From: Paenibacillus_E qinlingensis_A
Lineage (GTDB): Bacteria > Bacillota > Bacilli > Paenibacillales > NBRC-103111
Length of the DNA: 64,000 nt
Direction: 5' to 3'
Assembly: GCF_031455095.1 (NCBI RefSeq)
Contig: NZ_JAVDSB010000017.1
Location: 1 to 64,000, forward strand
The notes under the pieces are model-generated. The model worked only from the letters and a program-made list of their open reading frames with translations, was not told the origin of the DNA and searched no databases. Position numbers and translations under genes: made by a program. Position 1 is the first letter of the stretch, and the number at the start of each line of letters is the position of its first letter. This document shows positions 58,868 through 64,000 of this stretch, in pieces.

Positions 58868-59179
58868 ATGTCCAAAAAGTCATCACAGAATAACCACGTA
58901 GAAGGATTAGGCTTCCTCTCAGAGGACCGCCTCGCCGCGTACACGGACCTCAAGACCGTAGAATCCCAACGGAACGATATGATTCCAGAGGAATTCCCAG
59001 AAGGGGCATACGGCACAAGCATGATGTCTGAGTCACTTGGGAAGAGCACCCCCTGGCGAGAAGATCAACGTCCGACTAACCGATTCGCTTATGAGAATCG
59101 CGAATTGCACGAGGGTATCACAAGGGACTATCCAGGAGCAGATGATGCGAACGGCGAGTCTACTGAGGGCTTGTCCTAA
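58868..59179 (+). CDS. Hypothetical hydrophilic protein
   Basis: 103 residues, charged, low in hydrophobics, rich in Glu, Asp, Ser and Gly; probably disordered. Segments such as FPEGAYGTSM and TPWREDQRPTNRFAYENRELH might be a short conserved motif, but no family is recognised. Strong AAAAGGAGG ribosome site. It follows the DUF3055 gene by 52 bp and ends at a bidirectional terminator. Confidence 0.65.
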   Translation: MSKKSSQNNHVEGLGFLSEDRLAAYTDLKTVESQRNDMIPEEFPEGAYGTSMMSESLGKSTPWREDQRPTNRFAYENRELHEGITRDYPGADDANGESTEGLS

Positions 59180-59186
59180 ATGAGAA

Positions 59187-59234
59187 ACGCCACGAACACC
59201 CGTCATAGGGATGTTCGTGGCGTTTTTTTGTTCA
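59187..59234. terminator. Bidirectional terminator
   Basis: AACGCCACGAACA pairs with TGTTCGTGGCGTT around CCCGTCATAGGGA, followed by seven T on the plus strand. Serves both convergent genes. Confidence 0.9.
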
Positions 59235-59239
59235 CTTGA

Positions 59240-60724
59240 TTATTTGCCTAGCAATTCCAAGTGTCTGCCAATATGGTGACGAAGACCTTCTGCGAATGTA
59301 TCTTCTTGCTGGGCTAACGTTTGGAAAAACTCATCAGCGAACGTGCGGCTTCCATCTTCATTTTTCGCTTGAAGGAGCAGACCATACGTAATGTGCAGCA
59401 ATTGACGCGCATTGTTCTCTTCCATGTAATCAGGCAGCTGCGCATCTGCTACATCACTAAGCAGAGCAATTGCGCTAATATCTGTCGTTACGTGGTAGTA
59501 TGCTGTCGCCTCGACGAAGTGATCAAGTGCGTATTGGTGCATCCGACGATAAAGTGTAGGATTCACTTTCGCTACAACACGTACCGCTTCCAGCCAGTTT
59601 GTGCCCGCTGTTTTGATGTGGAACAGACCATTCGTGTATTGTCCGATCAACGGGAACACACTGAATTTATCACTGCCGGAATGGATGCTTAACTTGTATT
59701 CAAAATGAACAGCAATTGCAGCATGACTAGCTAGCTCACGCTCAAATTGTGCGATATCGCCAATGTAGTCGATCCCTTTTTGAAATTCGCCGCAGAAACG
59801 TGGTGCCATGCTAAAGATGGTAACACCGCGATCACGCAACTCATTCGCAACCAAATAATGGGCCTCAGGTGATGTTGGCGTCGCTGTTTCATCAATGGAA
59901 ATCTCGAAATCAACCGCACGATCAAGTGTAACGATATACTTGCGGTAGATCGCTTCCATGAAATTAATCGCAGCATCATAGATTAGAACATCTTTTTTCA
60001 AGGCTTCAGCTGTGTAAGCAAGTGTGGCGCCTGGAACATTAGCGGCTGTTTGCAGGTAGCGCTCTTCATAGCGGTTGCGCAAACTAGCAGGTAATTGTTC
60101 GTATTTCGCTGCAATTTCTGCTTCAGACAACGATTCAATGGTATTGTCGATGTTTTCGGAGCAATCCAATGTCAACATCGTAAATCCAAGACGCAACGCG
60201 TACTCGATGTCTGCTTCTTTCTTCAAGTGGTCGCCGTCAGCGCCGTACCCATCTGTGTATCCTTCTTGCAGGACGGCATAAGCCGCTGCATCCAGAACAT
60301 CCTCATAGGTGCGACCAGTTAGAGCAAGCTCACGAATGCTTTGTTGCGCAAGAACCGGACGAATATCTTTACCGCGGATCGTTTGGATATGACCAGGACT
60401 TGCGATACCAAGACGGTCACCTAAGCCCATCGTTGCTACTTGTGTACCGAAGGCTTGTGGCGCTGTGTAAGGTAAAAACTGATTGATTACCAGTCGGTTT
60501 GCATGTGTTAATGGCGCTACTTTTCCGCCTTCTACGACTTCACCTTGCAATTGGTCGAACAAATCTCCGGAGCCTACGACGATTAGCTGCTTGCCCTCTG
60601 TTGTGCGTACCATCAACAATGTTGTATCTCCCACTTGCGTTAAGGAAGACGCATAAACTTTAATTACTTCGGATGAGAACTCGTTTACTTTTCCTGCGCG
60701 TACTGCCTCTATAAGTGCGTTCAT
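59240..60724 (-). CDS. uxaE: Tagaturonate epimerase family protein
   Basis: 494 residues. The sequence fits UxaE, which interconverts D-tagaturonate and D-fructuronate in hexuronate breakdown: DRLGIASPGHIQTIRG, QEGYTDGYGADGDHLKKEAD, FTMLTLDCSEN, FEISIDETATPTSPEAHY and FKLSIHSGSDKF-type (EYKLSIHSGSDKFSVFPL) segments, with His and Asp residues suited to metal binding. Cytosolic. AGGAGGAAATTAAAC precedes the ATG. A cre-like site lies in its leader and an AraC regulator is divergent; both suggest catabolic control. Confidence 0.82.
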   Translation of the reverse strand: MNALIEAVRAGKVNEFSSEVIKVYASSLTQVGDTTLLMVRTTEGKQLIVVGSGDLFDQLQGEVVEGGKVAPLTHANRLVINQFLPYTAPQAFGTQVATMGLGDRLGIASPGHIQTIRGKDIRPVLAQQSIRELALTGRTYEDVLDAAAYAVLQEGYTDGYGADGDHLKKEADIEYALRLGFTMLTLDCSENIDNTIESLSEAEIAAKYEQLPASLRNRYEERYLQTAANVPGATLAYTAEALKKDVLIYDAAINFMEAIYRKYIVTLDRAVDFEISIDETATPTSPEAHYLVANELRDRGVTIFSMAPRFCGEFQKGIDYIGDIAQFERELASHAAIAVHFEYKLSIHSGSDKFSVFPLIGQYTNGLFHIKTAGTNWLEAVRVVAKVNPTLYRRMHQYALDHFVEATAYYHVTTDISAIALLSDVADAQLPDYMEENNARQLLHITYGLLLQAKNEDGSRTFADEFFQTLAQQEDTFAEGLRHHIGRHLELLGK

Positions 60725-60744
60725 GTTTAATTTCCTCCTAATTT

Positions 60745-60758
60745 TGCAAGCGTTTGCT
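60745..60758. promoter_or_regulatory. cre-like site in the uxaE leader
   Basis: TGCAAGCGTTTGCT matches the CcpA cre pattern at 12 of 14 positions and has a palindromic GCAA-GCGT-TTGC core. It sits 21 bp upstream of uxaE, downstream of the likely promoter, suited to roadblock repression. Confidence 0.55.
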
Positions 60759-60901
60759 AATCATGCTATAGCTTCATTTTATCGCAAGTAAGGAGCGTTT
60801 TCTCTTCATCTATTCCTATTTTTAGCGAAAACTATTCATATTTTTCACTAGTTCTATGCTATACTTCAGTTACCTCATTTCACAATAAGGAGCATACTCA
60901 T

Positions 60902-61753
60902 ATGTCACGTACCGTCACCTTCGGCAATGAAGATGAAGGCCCCTTTTATATTCAGCATATTCATCGTTCCGGTCCCTTCGAGAGAACTCAGCACATGCAT
61001 GAAATGTATGAACTGTATTATTTATACGAAGGAGAACGTATGTATTTTATCCGGGATAGGTCGTATCTCATTCTTCCGGGAGATTTGGTTCTCATCAATC
61101 GTCGTGAACTCCATGCCACTTCCGATTCAGATCGATTAGGACATGCAAGAGTCGTCATTAACTTTAGTGACAGCCTTTTGGAAAATAGAAAAGAGGAAGC
61201 CCCCTTTTTGCTCGATGCCTTCACACATGCTACGCCTGTACTGCGGTTAGATCTGCCTACCCGGCGTCTCGTAGAAGACATTCTCGGGAAATTGCTTTAT
61301 GAAGCGAAGGAGCCACATATTGGGCAATCCTTTGCCATTACGCACTATCTGATTGAACTCCTTCTATTCACGGCACGTTTCGTTCGCGTACATCCAGTTA
61401 CTTCACCCGAACATGTTTCGCCCTTACATCGAAAAATATCCACTATCGTCCGCCATATCAATGAGCATTCTGCTGAATCTGTGCGATTGGAGGAGCTAGC
61501 TGAACAGTTTGAAATCAGCCCTGCTTATTTAAGCCGGATGTTCAAAGAAATCACCGGATTCTCACTTGTTGAATATGTAAATCTCGTGCGCGTACAGGAA
61601 GCTCAGAGACTTCTAGCCACTACGAGGCTAAAAGTTATCGTGATTGCTGAGCAAGTAGGTTTCGGCTCCCTCGTGCAATTTGGGCGTGTATTCCGCCAAA
61701 TGACAAAAATGACGCCGCTGCGATATCGGCAGTCGGCTATAGTAAGTAGGTAG
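60902..61753 (+). CDS. AraC-family transcriptional regulator
   Basis: 283 residues. N-terminal cupin ligand domain (about 10-150, HMHEMYELYYLYEGERMYF and ILPGDLVLINRRELH). C-terminal AraC domain (about 180-280) with two helix-turn-helix motifs (VRLEELAEQFEISPAYLSRMFKE and LKVIVIAEQVGFGSLVQFGRVF). Divergent from uxaE with a shared 177-bp control region, so it probably activates uxaE and/or the nearby alpha-galactosidase. AAGGAG precedes the ATG. Confidence 0.92.
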   Translation: MSRTVTFGNEDEGPFYIQHIHRSGPFERTQHMHEMYELYYLYEGERMYFIRDRSYLILPGDLVLINRRELHATSDSDRLGHARVVINFSDSLLENRKEEAPFLLDAFTHATPVLRLDLPTRRLVEDILGKLLYEAKEPHIGQSFAITHYLIELLLFTARFVRVHPVTSPEHVSPLHRKISTIVRHINEHSAESVRLEELAEQFEISPAYLSRMFKEITGFSLVEYVNLVRVQEAQRLLATTRLKVIVIAEQVGFGSLVQFGRVFRQMTKMTPLRYRQSAIVSR

Positions 61754-61769
61754 GCGCTTTTGCGATGCG

Positions 61770-61794
61770 TAACTCGATTTTTTCGAGTTACGAT
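61770..61794. repeat. Copy of the TCGA-TTTTT palindromic repeat
   Basis: CGTAACTCGA, TTTTT, TCGAGTTACG: a perfect 10-bp inverted repeat just past the AraC gene stop. No T-run follows on either strand. Same architecture as the copies near 2.8 kb and 19.5 kb. Confidence 0.75.
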
Positions 61795-61859
61795 CATCAG
61801 AGGAACACGGTCTCCTGAGCGGAAGTGGAGTTGTGACCTCACCTTCGATCCAATCACAG

Positions 61860-61883
61860 AAAAAGCCCGCACCATGCGGGCTT
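61860..61883 (-). terminator. Terminator of the alpha-galactosidase gene
   Basis: On the minus strand GAAGCCCGC pairs with GCGGGCTTT around ATGGT, followed by TTTTTCTG. 11 bp past the stop. Confidence 0.88.
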
Positions 61884-61893
61884 CACTTCCAAA

Positions 61894-63990
61894 CTAATCC
61901 AAACGTTTCACTCGTATCAGCCTACTTTGATAATCCCCGCGCAAAGTCACAGGAATACCTAAGTTCATCAGTGTTGAGCCGTGACGGATGACAGGTTCTC
62001 CTCCATCCAATCTCACCTCATAGGAGGCATGAGACACAAGGTTTTGCAAAGGTAAATGCCGAACTTCCGTGCCAAAATGCTGCGATTGCAAGAAAGTAAA
62101 TACAACACTTTCACTTCGATCCGCGCTATTGTACTGACAAGCAGCTATATTCGAATCTCGCAGCGAGGACAGGCGGTACAAGTCACCTTTTAAAATAATA
62201 GGCCTGATCTCTTTGTACAGTTCAACATAGCTCTTCGCTTCCTCTAATTCTGCGTGCGACCATTTGCTAATGTTCGCCCCAATGCCCAAGCCGCCCATCA
62301 TGGCACTATGGAATCGGTAGGATAGAGGGAGACTCCTCCCGTTAAAGCCATGCGGCGACTCCGTTACCCAACACATCATGACAGACGGACTGTAGGCGAA
62401 AGAGAATCCCTCCTGAATTGCTAAACGATCGCGCGCATCCGTGTTATCACTAATCCATGCTTGGTCCGCATAGCGCAGAATACCTAAATCAATTCTCGCG
62501 CCGCCGCCCGCGCATGTCTCAAATTCCACATCGGGGAAGCGCTCCCTCAATTCCGCCCAAATGGCATATAAATGATCAACATGCTTGATCCAAATGCCTG
62601 CATGACCATCGTGCCCCGAGGCAATCGTGCCTGGCTCTGTCACAGTTCGGTTCATATCCCACTTGATAAATCGGATATCATAAGTAGTAAGCAAGGTCGT
62701 CATGAAGTCGAGAACGAATTGCTTCACTTCAGGCAGCCCCAAATTTAGCAGCAGCTGATTGCGCAGCTGTGTACCTTCGCGTGTCGGAAATTGATATACC
62801 CATTCCGGATGCGCTCGGAACAAGTCACTGTCCGGATTGACGGACTCCGGCTCGACCCATAACCCGAATTCCATACCCAGTTCCTTTACGTGGTCGATCA
62901 ACTCCTCAAGACCATTGGGGAATTTCTGCGCATTGACATACCAGTCACCTAACCCCGCTCGATCGCTTTGGCGCTGGCCGAACCAGCCGTCGTCAACAAC
63001 GAAACGCTCCACGCCCAAACGAGCAGCCTGGCCAGCAAGTTCCTTTTGCCCTTCCACGGTTACCGCGAATTCCGTTGCTTCCCATGAGTTGTACAGCACT
63101 TTGCGCAGCTTGCTAGTCGGCAGCACGCAATCTTTTTGGTACCGGTGTAAATGACGGCTCATCTGACCGAATCCACCAGATGTGAAGCCGCCGACAAAAA
63201 CAGGAGAAACATATACTTCCCCCGGAGCGAGCATCAAGGGGCTATCAAAATCGTTCACGCCTCCGACAATTCGCACATGCCCGAAAGACGTTTTCTCTGC
63301 AACGATTTTCCAATTGCCGCTCCAGCCAAGAGCTCCGAACCACACGTGCCCCGATGTCTCGTCCGCTTTGCCATTATCAATGGCATACCATGGATTGGCG
63401 TGTGGACCCGTGAAGCCTCTGCGCGACTCCAGTACTTTTTTACCTTCGGATAAGACTGTTGATCTTAATTGATATTCACCTGCCCAGCGACCTGTCACAT
63501 GCGTCATGCGGTAATCCGGCAGAGCCTGTACCGTCCAAACAGCTGCCATGATCTGCTCAATGCGAATGGACTCATTCACCCCATTTTTCACCTGTACGTA
63601 TCGTTCAATGAGATCATACACGGGCAACGCCTTGTAATGAACATCAACTTCTAACGAATAGTAAGCATCCACCATCCGCAATACGATTTCAGTTTCGCTT
63701 ACTAATCGATGTCCCTCATACTTCAGCTTCAAGTCCCGAACACCGTCTGCGAACGAAACTTTCAACGCCGGTTCCGCATAATGGCATCCACCCCAGCCTC
63801 CGTACTCCTCTGTCTCCTTATCGATTTCTGCATCGAAGGAGCTATGTAACCTGCTCACCAGTAAATACCCGCACTCCGAAGCCTCAATGTGTTCTCCCCA
63901 ATACAAGTGCTGAATAGTACCTTTCTCATTGATCCCAAACACATACGATGATCCATCCGTGCGAATTTCAAAGATGTTTTCTTTGTCCAA
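61894..63990 (-). CDS. Alpha-galactosidase, glycoside hydrolase family 36
   Basis: 698 residues visible. GH36 layout: N-terminal beta-sandwich (about 1-300), TIM barrel with nucleophile Asp in RFIKWDMNRTVTEPG and acid/base Asp in WISDNTDARDRLAIQEG, and ETCAGGGARIDLGILRYADQ between them; small C-terminal beta domain. Removes alpha-1,6-linked galactose from melibiose or raffinose-type sugars. No signal peptide, so intracellular. The TTG at 63990 is only 10 bases from the edge and GH36 enzymes are usually somewhat longer, so the true start may lie outside the window. Confidence 0.93.
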   Translation of the reverse strand: MDKENIFEIRTDGSSYVFGINEKGTIQHLYWGEHIEASECGYLLVSRLHSSFDAEIDKETEEYGGWGGCHYAEPALKVSFADGVRDLKLKYEGHRLVSETEIVLRMVDAYYSLEVDVHYKALPVYDLIERYVQVKNGVNESIRIEQIMAAVWTVQALPDYRMTHVTGRWAGEYQLRSTVLSEGKKVLESRRGFTGPHANPWYAIDNGKADETSGHVWFGALGWSGNWKIVAEKTSFGHVRIVGGVNDFDSPLMLAPGEVYVSPVFVGGFTSGGFGQMSRHLHRYQKDCVLPTSKLRKVLYNSWEATEFAVTVEGQKELAGQAARLGVERFVVDDGWFGQRQSDRAGLGDWYVNAQKFPNGLEELIDHVKELGMEFGLWVEPESVNPDSDLFRAHPEWVYQFPTREGTQLRNQLLLNLGLPEVKQFVLDFMTTLLTTYDIRFIKWDMNRTVTEPGTIASGHDGHAGIWIKHVDHLYAIWAELRERFPDVEFETCAGGGARIDLGILRYADQAWISDNTDARDRLAIQEGFSFAYSPSVMMCWVTESPHGFNGRSLPLSYRFHSAMMGGLGIGANISKWSHAELEEAKSYVELYKEIRPIILKGDLYRLSSLRDSNIAACQYNSADRSESVVFTFLQSQHFGTEVRHLPLQNLVSHASYEVRLDGGEPVIRHGSTLMNLGIPVTLRGDYQSRLIRVKRLD

Positions 63991-64000
63991 ATAGGTTATA

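Noticed and set aside
1..64000. CRISPR arrays, prophage, tRNA or rRNA genes, secondary-metabolite clusters
   Set aside because: No regularly spaced repeats, phage structural or integrase genes, tRNA-like cloverleaf or NRPS/PKS domains were seen on either strand.

Overview
The window looks like a chromosomal stretch from a spore-forming Firmicute, most probably Paenibacillus or a close relative. The sequence basis is: AGGAGG-type ribosome binding sites with frequent TTG/GTG starts; two T-box leaders and one SAM-I (S-box) leader; a YesM/YesN-type two-component pair beside a sugar ABC transporter; a ytxC-thrS pair, a probable gamma-type spore protein, a YhbD-bactofilin cluster and a liaFSR operon; and no tRNA or rRNA genes. 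Genus is inferred from gene content only.

Left part (1-15.6 kb): glycerol-1-phosphate dehydrogenase (egsA) behind an AraR-like operator; a DUF2161 nuclease-fold protein; a decayed IS3-family element among palindromic repeats; a thioredoxin-reductase-like flavoprotein and an MFS permease; a carbohydrate ABC importer (two permeases and a lipoprotein, no ATPase) divergent from a YesM/YesN pair; a coiled-coil membrane protein translationally coupled to a phosphodiester glycosidase; an AbrB-like regulator; trmL; and an orphan PhoB/PhoP-type response regulator behind three 11-bp-spaced TTAAC repeats.

Middle part (15.6-45 kb), almost entirely minus strand: a 14-TM drug exporter; yhbD with two bactofilins; nrdIEF with a long untranslated leader and an NrdR-like box; serC; mug; a DUF1501/DUF1800 pair; an FMN reductase; a GSI-beta type glutamine synthetase; DAHP synthase; DUF2062; ispH; a two-component pair next to htrA; yugN; liaFSR; an ammonium transporter (plus strand); and a methyl-accepting chemotaxis protein with its sensor domain at the C-terminus. 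glnA and amt both carry GlnR/TnrA-type sites, so they probably form one nitrogen regulon.

Right part (45-64 kb): a 3D-domain protein; thrS with T-box; ytxC; mqnC (futalosine menaquinone pathway); metA-metI-metC under a SAM riboswitch; corA behind a possible 34-codon leader ORF; tyrS with T-box; an HRDC protein whose leader carries a terminator-like hairpin; two small proteins; uxaE divergent from an AraC regulator; and a GH36 alpha-galactosidase running to the right edge.

Most genes are ordinary housekeeping or stress genes. No phage, CRISPR array, defence island or biosynthetic cluster is visible. The items most worth following up are regulatory: the nrd leader, the corA leader ORF, the HRDC leader hairpin, an unassigned 17-bp palindrome at 53996, a dispersed palindrome family, and the unusual domain order of the chemotaxis protein.
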